Under the pieces are notes generated by a model. The model did not search any database, was not told where the DNA came from, and saw only the letters and a list, made by a program, of their open reading frames with translations. The translations under genes and the position numbers were made by a program. A stretch of DNA of 58,633 nt from Gammaproteobacteria bacterium (GTDB taxonomy: Bacteria; Pseudomonadota; Gammaproteobacteria; SZUA-229), in NCBI GenBank assembly GCA_029881035.1, contig JAOUNI010000012.1, forward strand, positions 1 to 58,633, written 5' to 3'. Positions 1-8,928 of this stretch are shown one piece after another; positions within the stretch are counted from its first letter, which is position 1, and each line of letters starts with the position of its first letter.

Positions 1-126
1 GTCGGTGACGAAATCGTTATTACGTTTGGAAGTAATCGCCAGACGATCAATTTTGTCCATACTACGGACAATGATGTCGCCGGCGGCACGCGCTGCGCGT
101 ACTGCAATGTTTACTGTTGGATGCAT
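1..126 (-). CDS. suhB: Inositol-1-monophosphatase SuhB, N-terminal fragment
   Basis: Only the first 42 codons are present; the gene continues leftward out of the window. The translation begins MHPTVNIAVRAARAAGDIIV and ends at NNDFVTD, which matches the start of SuhB. SuhB is an inositol monophosphatase family enzyme that in E. coli also acts in rRNA transcription antitermination. The metal-binding and catalytic motifs lie further downstream and are not visible. It is divergent from trmJ, as in E. coli and many relatives, which supports the call. The ATG is at 124-126 on the complementary strand. Confidence 0.85.
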   Translation of the reverse strand, partial: MHPTVNIAVRAARAAGDIIVRSMDKIDRLAITSKRNNDFVTD

Positions 127-596
127 AATAAACCCCTAAATTGCATCAAGCCGGCCGCTTGAATGTGAGTGCACAGTTGTAAATAAGATAATGGCTTTAT
201 TTTATACATAATTAATTTTAAATGGCCTTGCCTGTTTGGGTTCAGGCCCAATCTGGCGGCACATCTTGCTTGATCCTCCTCAAACCATAGCTATTGCTAT
301 GCTTTTTGGACGATCAAACAATCTGCACTCACCAGCTTGACCATGATTCCCAAACGCTTAATGCAATTTAGGGGTTGAATTTTTAAAGAACAGTGTTAAA
401 TCGATGCGGATGATAGCAGATTTACCCTCATATTTCACGAACGTACTGTGTCAATTGCAGTATTTAGGATGGCCTGGTTATCAAGGTATATATGATAATG
501 ACGAATGGCTAACGGATAAATCAGGGCGATTTTATGCGAGATTCACGGCCCGATTTCCCATAAAATCTGCTTTTACACGAAACTGACTGATACCCC
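127..596. other. Intergenic region between suhB and trmJ
   Basis: This is 470 bp without a convincing gene. The left half holds the inverted-repeat-bounded segment 131-376. The right half (377-596) is AT-rich and presumably carries trmJ transcription signals, but no consensus promoter stands out. A 60-codon open frame at 404-586 has no ribosome binding site or recognisable homology and is not called. Confidence 0.6.
131..376. repeat. Inverted-repeat-bounded element, about 246 bp
   Basis: The ends are near-perfect 20-bp inverted repeats: 131-150 (beginning AACCCCTAAATTGCAT) and 357-376 (ending ATGCAATTTAGGGGTT), 19 of 20 paired. Inside, GTGAGTGCA at 164-172 is complemented by TGCACTCAC near 333-341. 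The middle contains a further small palindrome around 285-303 (CATAGC ... GCTATG). This resembles a non-coding, MITE-like or REP-like folded element, or a very long hairpin. It begins only 5 bp upstream of the suhB start codon. No target-site duplication was identified, so mobility is only inferred. Confidence 0.5.
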
Positions 597-1358
597 ATGC
601 TGGAAAACATAAGAATAATACTGGTCAATACCTCGCACCCCGGAAATATTGGTGCGGCAGCGCGTGCCATGAAAAATATGGGCTTGTCGAAACTGGTGCT
701 GGTGGATCCGGTCGATCATCCTACTTTTGAGGCATACAGTCGCGCGGCCGGTGCCGATGATGTGCTGGGCGATGCGCGCGTGGTCAAGACACTGGCTGAA
801 GCAGTGACCGGCTGCACCTGGGTGATGGGCACCAGTGCCCGGGAACGTTCGGTACAATGGCCAATGATGTTGCCGCGAGAATGTGCAGCCGCCTCCATCA
901 AACAGGCTGAGCTGGGAGAAGCGGCCATTGTTTTTGGGCGCGAGCGCACCGGCTTGACCAATGAGGAGCTGGAGCTGTGTCACGCGCTGGTCAATATTCC
1001 GACTAACCCTGATTACAGTTCGCTGAATGTGGCAGCAGCGGTACAGGTACTGTGTTACGAGCTGCGTCTGGCGGCGCTGGAGTCAGCCGCGGCCTCGGCC
1101 CCATCCGAGCCGGAGCGTAATGAGCCGGCAGCCAAACACATCGATGACGTGCCTGCCACGGCGGATCAGGTTGATGGAATGTATCAGCATCTTTATCAAA
1201 TGCTGGAAGATGTGAATTTCTTTGGCACCAGCCATCCTGAAATTATCATGCGGCGGCTAAAAGGCATGTTCAATCGCACTCATCTCACCAGGCGTGAAGT
1301 GAGTATTTTGCGCGGAATTTATTCTGCGGCGCAGGGCAAAAAAGCAGTTAGAAAATAA
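597..1358 (+). CDS. trmJ: tRNA (cytidine/uridine-32-2'-O)-methyltransferase TrmJ
   Basis: This 253-residue SPOUT-class methyltransferase 2'-O-methylates nucleotide 32 in the tRNA anticodon loop using S-adenosylmethionine. The N-terminus (IILVNTSHPGNIGAAARAMK) is the SpoU/TrmJ motif 1. VFGRERTGLTNEEL at about 102-115 and IPTNPDYSSLNVAAAVQ at about 124-140 are motifs 2 and 3, which build the trefoil knot. The C-terminal extension (about 165-250) is typical of TrmJ rather than TrmH. The ATG at 597 begins the conserved domain directly. No strong Shine-Dalgarno sequence is visible. In E. coli trmJ precedes iscR; here iscR is about 30 kb away. Confidence 0.95.
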   Translation: MLENIRIILVNTSHPGNIGAAARAMKNMGLSKLVLVDPVDHPTFEAYSRAAGADDVLGDARVVKTLAEAVTGCTWVMGTSARERSVQWPMMLPRECAAASIKQAELGEAAIVFGRERTGLTNEELELCHALVNIPTNPDYSSLNVAAAVQVLCYELRLAALESAAASAPSEPERNEPAAKHIDDVPATADQVDGMYQHLYQMLEDVNFFGTSHPEIIMRRLKGMFNRTHLTRREVSILRGIYSAAQGKKAVRK

Positions 1359-1375
1359 CAGCGTGGTTTTAGCGT

Positions 1376-1756
1376 TTAGCTTTTCTGCTGTGCTCGCAGA
1401 TGGCTGACCGCCAGCATCAGCCAGGCGATTAAAAAGCAGAGGCCACCCACCGGGGTGATCATGCCTAACCATTTGGTTCCCGTTAAGCCGAGTGTGTACA
1501 GGCTGCCGCTGAATAGTATTATGCCGCTGAACATGAGCCAGCCCGATATGGCACTGAGTCGGTTTTTGTTATGTTGATAGATCAGGCCGACAAGAATCAA
1601 ACCCAGCGCATGATAAAACTGGTAATCGGAAGCGGTGTGTATCACCGATAAAAAATCGGCGGATAAACTGGCTTTGAGTTTGTGGGCGGCAAAGGCGCCC
1701 ATGGATACTGCGATAAATGCGTTGATTGCGCCCAGAGCTATAAATAAGTTTGACAT
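1376..1756 (-). CDS. DUF423 family membrane protein (YgdD-like)
   Basis: This 126-residue protein has four predicted membrane segments (about 4-22, 45-62, 70-90 and 97-118). It carries the DUF423 signature: the N-terminal AINAFIAVSMGAFAAHKLK, then YQFYHALGLILVG, SGIILFSGSLY and ITPVGGLCFLIAW. The family is widespread in bacteria and has no firmly established biochemical role. The gene converges on trmJ, only 17 bp between stop codons, and diverges from yajQ. Confidence 0.85.
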   Translation of the reverse strand: MSNLFIALGAINAFIAVSMGAFAAHKLKASLSADFLSVIHTASDYQFYHALGLILVGLIYQHNKNRLSAISGWLMFSGIILFSGSLYTLGLTGTKWLGMITPVGGLCFLIAWLMLAVSHLRAQQKS

Positions 1757-1824
1757 TGTAGAACCTTTGTTTTCTTATATTGGTTAAATGTAAATAATAG
1801 CTGTATATTTTTTGGAGATTTTAC

Positions 1825-2307
1825 ATGCCTTCGTTCGATATTGTTTCAGAAATAGATGGTCATGAGCTGACCAATGCGGTTGATCAGATGAACCGTGAGC
1901 TGGGAACCCGTTTTGATTTTAAAGGCAGCGACGCCAAAATAACGCTAAAAGATGGTGCCATGAATCTTGAGGCGACAAACGAGTTTCAGGTGCGACAAAT
2001 GCACGACATCATGTATAAAAAACTATCGGCCAGAAATATAGATGTCGCCTGTCTGGAAAAAGGCAAAATTGAAGAGCGCGGTATGCGCGCTTACCAAACC
2101 GTGACAGTGCGGGAAGGCCTGGATAAGGAAATGGCGAAGAAGGTGGTGAAACTTATCAAGGATTCCAATATAAAAGTACAGGCAGCTATTCAGGGTGAAC
2201 AGGTCAGGGTAACAGGAAAGAAAAGAGATGATTTGCAGCAGGTGATGGCAATGTTGAAAGCTTCAGACATTGAAATGCCGTTGCAATTTAACAATTTTCG
2301 AGACTAG
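1825..2307 (+). CDS. yajQ: YajQ family nucleotide-binding protein
   Basis: This 160-residue cytoplasmic protein starts MPSFDIVSEIDGHELTNAVD and contains RFDFKGSDAKI and KGKIEERGMRAYQTV, hallmarks of the YajQ family. The fold consists of two RNP-like domains. Members bind nucleic acid or nucleotides, and the Xanthomonas and Pseudomonas homologues are reported to bind cyclic-di-GMP. That is notable because two cyclic-di-GMP enzyme genes converge on this gene from downstream. A functional link is inference only. The ATG at 1825 is preceded by TTGGAG at a suitable distance. Confidence 0.93.
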   Translation: MPSFDIVSEIDGHELTNAVDQMNRELGTRFDFKGSDAKITLKDGAMNLEATNEFQVRQMHDIMYKKLSARNIDVACLEKGKIEERGMRAYQTVTVREGLDKEMAKKVVKLIKDSNIKVQAAIQGEQVRVTGKKRDDLQQVMAMLKASDIEMPLQFNNFRD

Positions 2308-2313
2308 ATTTTA

Positions 2314-2333
2314 TAAGTTAAAATTTTAACTTA
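2314..2333. terminator. AT-rich palindrome between convergent genes, probable bidirectional terminator
   Basis: A perfect 20-bp palindrome (arms TAAGTTAAAA / TTTTAACTTA) sits 6 bp after the yajQ stop and is followed by AATTTTTTG. It lies between the converging yajQ and FIST-GGDEF-EAL genes. The stem has little GC and no free loop, so the strength is uncertain. Confidence 0.5.
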
Positions 2334-2380
2334 ATTTTTTGAATTTGAAATCAGGGTGCTAGTGAGTTTTTTCGTGATTC

Positions 2381-4897
2381 TTAATGAGACTTCCAATTAG
2401 CATAAAGCTTTTCAAATACGTCTCCAGGAACTGGATGGCTGTAGTAATAGCCTTGTCCCAGTGTGCAGTTATGGTAAATCAGAAAACGTTCGTGTTCGCT
2501 AGTTTCAATGCCTTCGGCAACAATATCCAGGTTCATTGATTTGGCTAGAGCGATGATGGCCTCGGTAATAGCGACGTCATTCTCGTCATTGGGTATATTG
2601 TCGATAAAGGTTTTGTCAATTTTCAGGGTGTTAACGCTGAATTGTTTTAAGTAATTGAGTGATGAATAGCCAGTTCCAAAATCATCAATACTGATTGTTG
2701 CGCCATAATGTTGCAGTTCAGCGAGTTTTTTCAAGCTCATTTCACTATCATGCATGATCGCTGACTCAGTGATTTCAATATCCAGGTATTTGGGAGGAAG
2801 TGCATACTTATTTAAATATTTCGTAGTCGTTGCCAGCATATCTTCATGATTGAACTGTTTGGCAGAAACATTAATGCTAATTTTTGATAAATTAAGCCCT
2901 TTATTCAGCCATTCTCGCATTTGTCCAAGTACTTTATCGAATACAATTTCACCTAATGGAATAATGAGTCCTGTTTCCTCTGCCAAACCAATAAAATGAT
3001 CAGGAAGTATGAGTCCTTTTTTAGGGTGTTGCCATCGTACTAGAGCTTCAGCACTAACAATTTTTCCTGTTTTTAAGTTTATTTGAGGCTGATAATGAAT
3101 AATTAGTTGGTTGTCATTAATGGCTTTTCGGAGGTCTGTCTCCATGCTGAGACGGCCCATTACTTTGTCTGTAATGCTGTGGTGATAGAAGGAAAAGTTT
3201 TTCTTGCCGGAATGTTTGACTTTGTACATGGCGGCATCAGCATGTTTGATCAATGTTTCCTGATCTAGCCCATCTTCAGGAAACATGCTTATACCGATAC
3301 TGGCACTCAGATGTATTTCATTGCCATCCAGAGTGAACGGATCTTTAAATAGCTCGAGAATTTTAGTGCAAAATGTTGTTATTTGGTTAATGTTTTCACT
3401 CGTTTGATGGAGTGCAACAAATTCATCAGCAGCATGGTGTGAGAGTACATCACCGCTGGGTAAAATAGATTTTATTTTATTTGCGGTGAGTTGCAGTAAC
3501 TGGTCACCTACTTTATGTCCTTGTGTGTCATTAATGGTATGGAAGTTATCCAGGTCTATATAGAGAACGGCCAATAAGTTATGGTGCTCAGTTGATGACT
3601 GAATAGCCATACCCAATATTTCATTAAAGAATATTCTATTTGGTAACCCTGTGATTTCATCATGATAGGTTTGATGATTTAATTCTTTGGTTCTGGTATC
3701 AATGAGATGGAATAGACCCTCAGAAATGAGTTCAAATATGTCACGGGTTGGTGGGGGTGGCCGAAAGGTCTTATTAATGTCCGGCTCGATACTTTCACTC
3801 TCTGAAAGAACCAGTAATGTCGAGCTGAAGTTGAGTAGTAAATATTGCTGTTCAGTATAAAACTCACCAAGAGTGAAGAAGCCGCTAACTGGGCCGATTT
3901 GTTCTAAATTACTTAATTCATATTCAACCATATGTTCTGGCATGAATAGTCGTCGACCTTCACAATAATAAGCGAATATGGCTTCGGGTGATCCGATTTT
4001 GCTGAGAACTGAGTCGGTAAGTTGGTTTTGGTGAGCAATACTGTGAGGATTTCCATAGCCGATATAGACCCTGTCATTATCTTTGATATTTCCTGAAACG
4101 ATGAAATATTCTCCCTCAACAGCAATAATCCCCCTTGCAATATAATGATTACCCCGTTTTACCATCAATGGGAAAGCTGATCCTACACCGGGCATGGCCT
4201 CAACTACTGTATCACCTAGATATTTACGGAATATTTTAGAGGGGGTTTTTCCATCGATAGATTTAATGCAATTATTATTGGCTTCGGTAATGATCATTTC
4301 CTTGCCGATAGTTTGCCAGCCAAAAGAGTGGTCTCTGAATGCATGGAGTCCCTCACCACTAAGTGAGGCAGCAACAGCACCACTATCGTAAATATTATTG
4401 CCAGCAATGATGAATGTGTCTGTAAAGGTAGGCGTTGAAGCAACTCCGCCAGCAATAATGAGTTGCTTATTTGTAGAAAAAATACCCTCTAAAAATTCTT
4501 CGCCATTGATGGAATGCGCTTCACTGAATGCGATCAGTACTTTTGTGTCATTAGTGCTGCATTGATCAGCTATTTGTACGCCAGCATCGAAGCTGGTCTC
4601 AATATGTTCAATAACACTTAGTTTTATTCTGGTTTTCTCAAAACAACTAATAGCTAGTTGTATGACGTCTCCATGAGCATGTAGAGTGCCGCGATCAATG
4701 GTGCCATCTGATGATGCGCCAATAATGATTGCTTGAGGAAGATTTTCTGATAAATAATTGAGTGTTTCGCTAATTAATTTCTTATTAGATGTTGCAGCAA
4801 AAACTTGAATAAGTATTGATTTATATCTTTTGAATGGTGTTAGGTCATGATGTGAAGGCCTAGTACCTGCCTGTAAAATGAGATTCCTTTGCAGCAT
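2381..4897 (-). CDS. FIST domain protein with degenerate GGDEF and intact EAL domain
   Basis: This is an 838-residue soluble sensor. Residues about 25-385 match the FIST_N plus FIST_C ligand-sensing module (LPQAIIIGASSDG near 53-65, GGVASTPTF near 150-158). Residues 410-570 form a GGDEF domain whose signature reads AADEF (489-493) and whose RxxD inhibitory site is absent, so cyclase activity is unlikely. Residues 590-835 form an EAL phosphodiesterase domain with EAL (617-619), DDFGTG (738-743) and KIDKTFI intact, so cyclic-di-GMP hydrolysis is likely. It follows the upstream GGDEF-EAL gene by 85 bp on the same strand and is probably cotranscribed. The ATG at 4897 begins just before the FIST region. 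Confidence 0.9.
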   Translation of the reverse strand: MLQRNLILQAGTRPSHHDLTPFKRYKSILIQVFAATSNKKLISETLNYLSENLPQAIIIGASSDGTIDRGTLHAHGDVIQLAISCFEKTRIKLSVIEHIETSFDAGVQIADQCSTNDTKVLIAFSEAHSINGEEFLEGIFSTNKQLIIAGGVASTPTFTDTFIIAGNNIYDSGAVAASLSGEGLHAFRDHSFGWQTIGKEMIITEANNNCIKSIDGKTPSKIFRKYLGDTVVEAMPGVGSAFPLMVKRGNHYIARGIIAVEGEYFIVSGNIKDNDRVYIGYGNPHSIAHQNQLTDSVLSKIGSPEAIFAYYCEGRRLFMPEHMVEYELSNLEQIGPVSGFFTLGEFYTEQQYLLLNFSSTLLVLSESESIEPDINKTFRPPPPTRDIFELISEGLFHLIDTRTKELNHQTYHDEITGLPNRIFFNEILGMAIQSSTEHHNLLAVLYIDLDNFHTINDTQGHKVGDQLLQLTANKIKSILPSGDVLSHHAADEFVALHQTSENINQITTFCTKILELFKDPFTLDGNEIHLSASIGISMFPEDGLDQETLIKHADAAMYKVKHSGKKNFSFYHHSITDKVMGRLSMETDLRKAINDNQLIIHYQPQINLKTGKIVSAEALVRWQHPKKGLILPDHFIGLAEETGLIIPLGEIVFDKVLGQMREWLNKGLNLSKISINVSAKQFNHEDMLATTTKYLNKYALPPKYLDIEITESAIMHDSEMSLKKLAELQHYGATISIDDFGTGYSSLNYLKQFSVNTLKIDKTFIDNIPNDENDVAITEAIIALAKSMNLDIVAEGIETSEHERFLIYHNCTLGQGYYYSHPVPGDVFEKLYANWKSH

Positions 4898-4982
4898 TTT
4901 TTGTATTTACTTTTTTCACCGTAGTTTTTTTGACTGTACCATAAATACAGATAAAGTAAACCACAATAGAAATGCTTTTGTA

Positions 4983-6905
4983 TTACATCATTATTTCCTT
5001 CAGTTTTTTTGTGGTATACGCTGGGTTCCATTTGGAATTCTGTAGCCACAGAGTAAGTTCTTCAAAGGGTATGGGTTTGCTGAAAAAGTAGCCTTGGGCA
5101 ATATCATTGCCAAGGTTTTTAAGTTGTTGAAGTGAATTCGCAGTTTCAACGCCCTCAGCAATGACTTTGCAATTAAAGTTATGCGCGAGCTCTATTATGG
5201 TTTGTACAATCGCTGTGTCATCTTCATTGTTATCCATATCAAATATAAAAGATTTGTCGATCTTTAAGGTGTTAACGGGTAATTCTTTTAAATAGGCTAA
5301 TGATGAAAAACCCGTGCCAAAGTCATCGATGGATAAATTAAAACCAGCCTGATCTAGTTGTTGTAAAATTTGACTGGCTCTACCAATGTCCTGCATTAAA
5401 ACGGTTTCTGTAATCTCTAACTCAACGTTATAGGCTGAAATGCCGCTAGACTGTAATATTTGATTGAGCTTTTTGGGGAAAGACTGGTCTTGCAGGCAAT
5501 GCGTTGAGATGTTAATGGCAATCATCATCTCGTAGCCCATGTCCTGCCACTGTTTACAATCATGCATGGCTTGCTTTGCAATAGATAAAGTGAGTTTTCT
5601 GATGAGACCTGTTCGCTCGGCTATCGGGATAAATTCCTCGGGTGATATAAAACCTAGTTCTGGATGATTCCAGCGTGCTAGTGCTTCGGCAGCAATAGTG
5701 CAACCTGTTCTTTGATCGATCATAGGCTGATAGTAAACATTGAGCTGATCATTTTTAATAGTTTCTCTCAGATCGTTCATTAGTTTTAGTTGTCTTACGT
5801 TATCGGAATCTTTGTTCTGATCGTAAATAACATAGTGGCTACGTGTTCTTTTCGCCTGATACATTGCGATGTCAGCACGTTGTAACAGGGTTTCTGCATC
5901 GTCACCATCCTGTGGGTAGAAAGCGATACCTATACTGGCGCTGCTTTCAATTCTGGTATCTTTAATATTGAATGGTGTTTTCAAGCTATTTAATATTTTT
6001 CTAGCACATATAATGGCACCATCTTGTTCGGTATCCGGTAGTAATAAAGCAAACTCATCACCACCTAGACGTGCTAAAGAATCATTTTCCCTGAGAGTCT
6101 CTTGAATTATTTTACTAACTTTTGTTAGCATCAGATCACCAAAGTGATGACCAAGTGCATCATTAATTTCTTTGAAATTGTCGAGATCCATAATCATTAG
6201 TGCAAAAGGAATCTTATTGCGATGAGATGTCAGTTGGGCCTGATCAATACGATCGAAAAGCAAGCTCCTATTAGGTAGGCCGGTGAGGCTGTCATGCATT
6301 GCCTGATATTGAATGGCTTCATTTTTTTCTTTAAGGCGGCGGCTAATAATGGAACTTAGTAAAAGCGATAACCAGACAGCAAGCCAGATAATGATGATAC
6401 TCGTAGTAAGCAGGCGCATACCCAGTTTGATGTCAGATTGATGTTGCCCTGTGGAATCATCGCGTAATAGTGTGAGGCGGTATTGACTGTTCGGAAGTTG
6501 GCTAGTATTCCAATGATAATCATGATTATCCATTTTTAAAGTGCCATGATTTGCATGGGCTGTATCAGTTTTCTTGCTGGAAGAAGCTATGTTAGAAGCA
6601 AGTTCTGATGGGGGCAGAGTTGTATTGCCTGCTACTAAGCAGGTGCCATCAATATTCTCAATTAAGAAAAGCGTCTCAGGAGTAGCAAATTTTTCATATA
6701 TTTCATTTAATGAAGGTTGAGTAAGGGTTTTTATATCAGTTTTCAGCCAATGCTTATGTATGATTGTTGTGATGTGCTTTAATAATTCATTATGATTTTG
6801 GTTATGTCCGTCATCGATAATCCAGTAAGCAATGCCACCAAAGACGGATAGAGATAAAATAGTGATACCAATAATAGATAACACCAGTTGAGTTGAAAAC
6901 TTCAT
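4983..6905 (-). CDS. Membrane-bound GGDEF-EAL cyclic-di-GMP enzyme
   Basis: This is a 640-residue inner-membrane protein. Transmembrane segments at about 7-31 and 165-187 bracket a periplasmic sensor region of about 130 residues with no recognised family. The GGDEF domain has a canonical GGDEF at 281-285 and an inhibitory RxxD (REND) at 272-275. The EAL domain has EAL at 407-409 and DDFGTGFSS further on. Both catalytic signatures are intact, so it may be a true bifunctional cyclase/phosphodiesterase, or one activity may dominate. It lies between a DUF2892 gene (14 bp upstream) and the FIST-EAL gene, all on the minus strand. Confidence 0.92.
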   Translation of the reverse strand: MKFSTQLVLSIIGITILSLSVFGGIAYWIIDDGHNQNHNELLKHITTIIHKHWLKTDIKTLTQPSLNEIYEKFATPETLFLIENIDGTCLVAGNTTLPPSELASNIASSSKKTDTAHANHGTLKMDNHDYHWNTSQLPNSQYRLTLLRDDSTGQHQSDIKLGMRLLTTSIIIIWLAVWLSLLLSSIISRRLKEKNEAIQYQAMHDSLTGLPNRSLLFDRIDQAQLTSHRNKIPFALMIMDLDNFKEINDALGHHFGDLMLTKVSKIIQETLRENDSLARLGGDEFALLLPDTEQDGAIICARKILNSLKTPFNIKDTRIESSASIGIAFYPQDGDDAETLLQRADIAMYQAKRTRSHYVIYDQNKDSDNVRQLKLMNDLRETIKNDQLNVYYQPMIDQRTGCTIAAEALARWNHPELGFISPEEFIPIAERTGLIRKLTLSIAKQAMHDCKQWQDMGYEMMIAINISTHCLQDQSFPKKLNQILQSSGISAYNVELEITETVLMQDIGRASQILQQLDQAGFNLSIDDFGTGFSSLAYLKELPVNTLKIDKSFIFDMDNNEDDTAIVQTIIELAHNFNCKVIAEGVETANSLQQLKNLGNDIAQGYFFSKPIPFEELTLWLQNSKWNPAYTTKKLKEIMM

Positions 6906-6919
6906 GTTTTCAGCGATTC

Positions 6920-7156
6920 CTAATTTTTGGAGCTAGATTGGCAATAGGTATTAATGCCGACAGCAGCATACAATGGACAAAATTGCACTAGTGCAACTAT
7001 TAGATTCAGTGATCCAAAAATACCTATCAGGGTTGCACTGAACTCATCATCAATCAAACCTAGGTTGATGAAGCCAAAATAGATCATGCTGAGGCTAATG
7101 CTTAGACGAATGAGCTGGTCTACTCGACCAATATTTTTAGATATTGTAAAGCGCAT
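6920..7156 (-). CDS. DUF2892 family small membrane protein
   Basis: This 78-residue protein starts MRFTISKNIGRVDQLIRL. It has two hydrophobic segments (about 17-33 and 40-62) and the family ending CPLYAAVGINTYC with two cysteines. DUF2892 (YgaP_TM-like) proteins are small two-helix inner-membrane proteins, often found as rhodanese-linked domains; standalone forms have no defined function. The start is only 14 bp upstream of the GGDEF-EAL gene start on the same strand, which suggests one transcript. The ATG at 7154-7156 is preceded by a good ribosome binding site (AAGGAA). Confidence 0.82.
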   Translation of the reverse strand: MRFTISKNIGRVDQLIRLSISLSMIYFGFINLGLIDDEFSATLIGIFGSLNLIVALVQFCPLYAAVGINTYCQSSSKN

Positions 7157-7306
7157 ATAGAGTTCCTTCGTTAGTATATTTGGGCGGCTAGTTCCGCTTT
7201 AAAGGGTTATTTTTGGCACTTATCCCTAAAATCTCTAGGGAGAATATAGCACACAAAATTTAAGGTTGTGAAGCAAGGGGTATTACGTGAGAAGAATTTA
7301 TCGTAA

Positions 7307-8086
7307 CTAGTTTTTAGATGAAGCCGTCAGATATATATCATAACGGGTTTTTTTGCTGTGGATCGATATGGAGGGTTTTGTCTCGGTTAAATAGGGGGCA
7401 TGGGCTGGGCGTTTGACCACCACTCTTTCTTTGGCACATTTTAGAGCTGACTCCACTAGTACTTCGCTATTTTCATTTTTGCCCAGCAATCGCTGCAGTA
7501 TTTGCATGTCTTTTTTAACCAGAGCGGACTTTTTCCTTTCTGGAAACATGGGGTCGAGATAAATAACCTCTGGATATTGGATTTTTTCTATATTTTTCAG
7601 ATAGTTGATAGCATCCTGACTGTGGAGGTCAAAATTTTGTGACAGTATTTTGGCGCTTTGCTCATTTTCAAGGCCACGGTTTATACCATCTTTTATCAGT
7701 GTGCTCAGGATAGGAGATTTTTCTACCAGCGTCATCTGGCAGCCCAGCGTGGCTAAAACATAAGCATCACGCGCCAGGCCTGCTGTGACATCGAGTACGC
7801 TAGGAGTTTTTCCCTGTTTCAGGCCAATGGCTTTGGCTATAGCCTGACCACGTCCGCCACCAAATTGTTGTCTGTGAGCGAGTGCGCCATGGGCAAAATC
7901 AACGTAGATACTGGTGTTGAGCTGTTGATCAAATAATTCTATTCTATGATTTGTATAACAGAGCTGCAGGGAAAATTGGCTATTTCTTGAAATAAAGAGA
8001 GGCAGCTGGTTTGCTAGTGAAAATTGCTCTGCCTCTTTTTGACGTCCTTCGTCAAGACAAACGACACATAGGTGAAATTCTGACAT
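7307..8086 (-). CDS. rsmJ: 16S rRNA (guanine-1516-N2)-methyltransferase RsmJ
   Basis: This 259-residue protein matches RsmJ (YhiQ), which uses S-adenosylmethionine to methylate G1516 of 16S rRNA. Visible signatures are RQQFGGGRGQAIAKAIGLK near residues 72-90, the SAM-binding VLDVTAGLARDAYVLATLG near 97-115, and the catalytic-type YLDPMFPERKKSALVKK near 175-191. The C-terminus VVVKRPAHAPYL is also conserved. It is on the same strand as the DUF2892/GGDEF genes, 150 bp upstream of them; cotranscription is possible but not shown. Confidence 0.95.
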   Translation of the reverse strand: MSEFHLCVVCLDEGRQKEAEQFSLANQLPLFISRNSQFSLQLCYTNHRIELFDQQLNTSIYVDFAHGALAHRQQFGGGRGQAIAKAIGLKQGKTPSVLDVTAGLARDAYVLATLGCQMTLVEKSPILSTLIKDGINRGLENEQSAKILSQNFDLHSQDAINYLKNIEKIQYPEVIYLDPMFPERKKSALVKKDMQILQRLLGKNENSEVLVESALKCAKERVVVKRPAHAPYLTETKPSISIHSKKTRYDIYLTASSKN

Positions 8087-8170
8087 ATTGGTAGTTCGGT
8101 GGTGTGTTTTTACATCATAACTCAGCTACTAATTTCTTACTCCCTCTTATACTTGTTTGGTTTTATTACA

Positions 8171-8200
8171 AACCCGGGGTAATGAGTATTGCCCCGGGTT
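8171..8200 (-). terminator. Hairpin terminator downstream of the outer-membrane barrel gene
   Basis: A perfect 9-bp GC-rich stem (AACCCGGGG / CCCCGGGTT) with a 12-nt loop begins 15 bp after the stop codon of the minus-strand barrel gene. The following minus-strand sequence is AT-rich but lacks a pure T-run. Confidence 0.6.
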
Positions 8201-8214
8201 GCTTTTGGTGAAAA

Positions 8215-8778
8215 TTAGAAGCTTTGTTGGTAACCGATTAAAAGTGCTGAGATGGTTAAATCTGCACCAGCGTATGTATCATCATAAAATATATTAAAGT
8301 TGGCGGTAATGGCGGACTGGTCACTAATTTTAAAATCGGCGCCAAAACCGTAAGCGAGTCCGACTTCAGTGTCATCATAAGTTTCAGTCCAGTTATAACC
8401 ATAACATGCAAAAGTACCACTAATTTCAAAAGTGGCCGCAATCTGATTAATTCCGATATTGGCATGCAGATTGACATTTTCCAGATCAGCAGATGCTTTG
8501 ATTTGGGCGCCTACAATAGAATCAGTAGAGACTTTCTCGGAATCGCAGTTGGTGGTTGTTGTATCATCCTGTACGCCTAGTCCTATATAGGCCTCTGCGG
8601 CTAAACCCGGTGATAGTTTTGCCCCAAATCTTGCGAAAATCATACCGGTATCCCAATCGTCAAAAGTTATGTCAGAATTAACAACGGCATATTCGATACC
8701 CATATAGGTGTCTTCTTGTGCAAAAGCCATGCTGCTCTGTGTGAGCAAGAGTGAAAGTGCAAGTGTGGTTTTTTTCAT
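8215..8778 (-). CDS. Small outer-membrane beta-barrel protein
   Basis: This 187-residue secreted protein has a clear signal peptide (MKKTTLALSLLLTQSSMAFA, cleavage before QEDTYMG). The mature part shows alternating hydrophobic and polar strands (YMGIEYAVV, LAAEAYIGLGV, VGLAYGFGADFKI) and ends in Phe, typical of a barrel recognised by the BAM complex. Two cysteines (near 78 and 124) could form a disulfide. It resembles the outer-membrane-protein-beta-barrel (OmpW/Opacity-like) superfamily, but no named family is certain. It is divergent from tatD and has a perfect CRP-type palindrome about 150 bp upstream. The ribosome binding site AAGGAG is strong. Confidence 0.8.
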   Translation of the reverse strand: MKKTTLALSLLLTQSSMAFAQEDTYMGIEYAVVNSDITFDDWDTGMIFARFGAKLSPGLAAEAYIGLGVQDDTTTTNCDSEKVSTDSIVGAQIKASADLENVNLHANIGINQIAATFEISGTFACYGYNWTETYDDTEVGLAYGFGADFKISDQSAITANFNIFYDDTYAGADLTISALLIGYQQSF

Positions 8779-8928
8779 TTTTATGTCTCCTTGTAATGCG
8801 TTATTCGAATAAACTGAATGTCAGTCAAGATCCGCGACTAACATGTCGGTCAGATTATGAGGTTTTATGTATTGTAAATGTGATCTCTATCAATAATTCT
8901 GTTATTTAATCAGTGGTTTGTTACTGTC

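Noticed and set aside
404-586. A 60-codon plus-strand open frame before trmJ
   Set aside because: No ribosome binding site, no recognisable domain, and ends next to the trmJ start; more likely leader DNA.
573-983. A 136-codon minus-strand frame opposite trmJ
   Set aside because: Lies entirely against a well-supported gene; Cys/His/Arg-rich composition is typical of a shadow frame.
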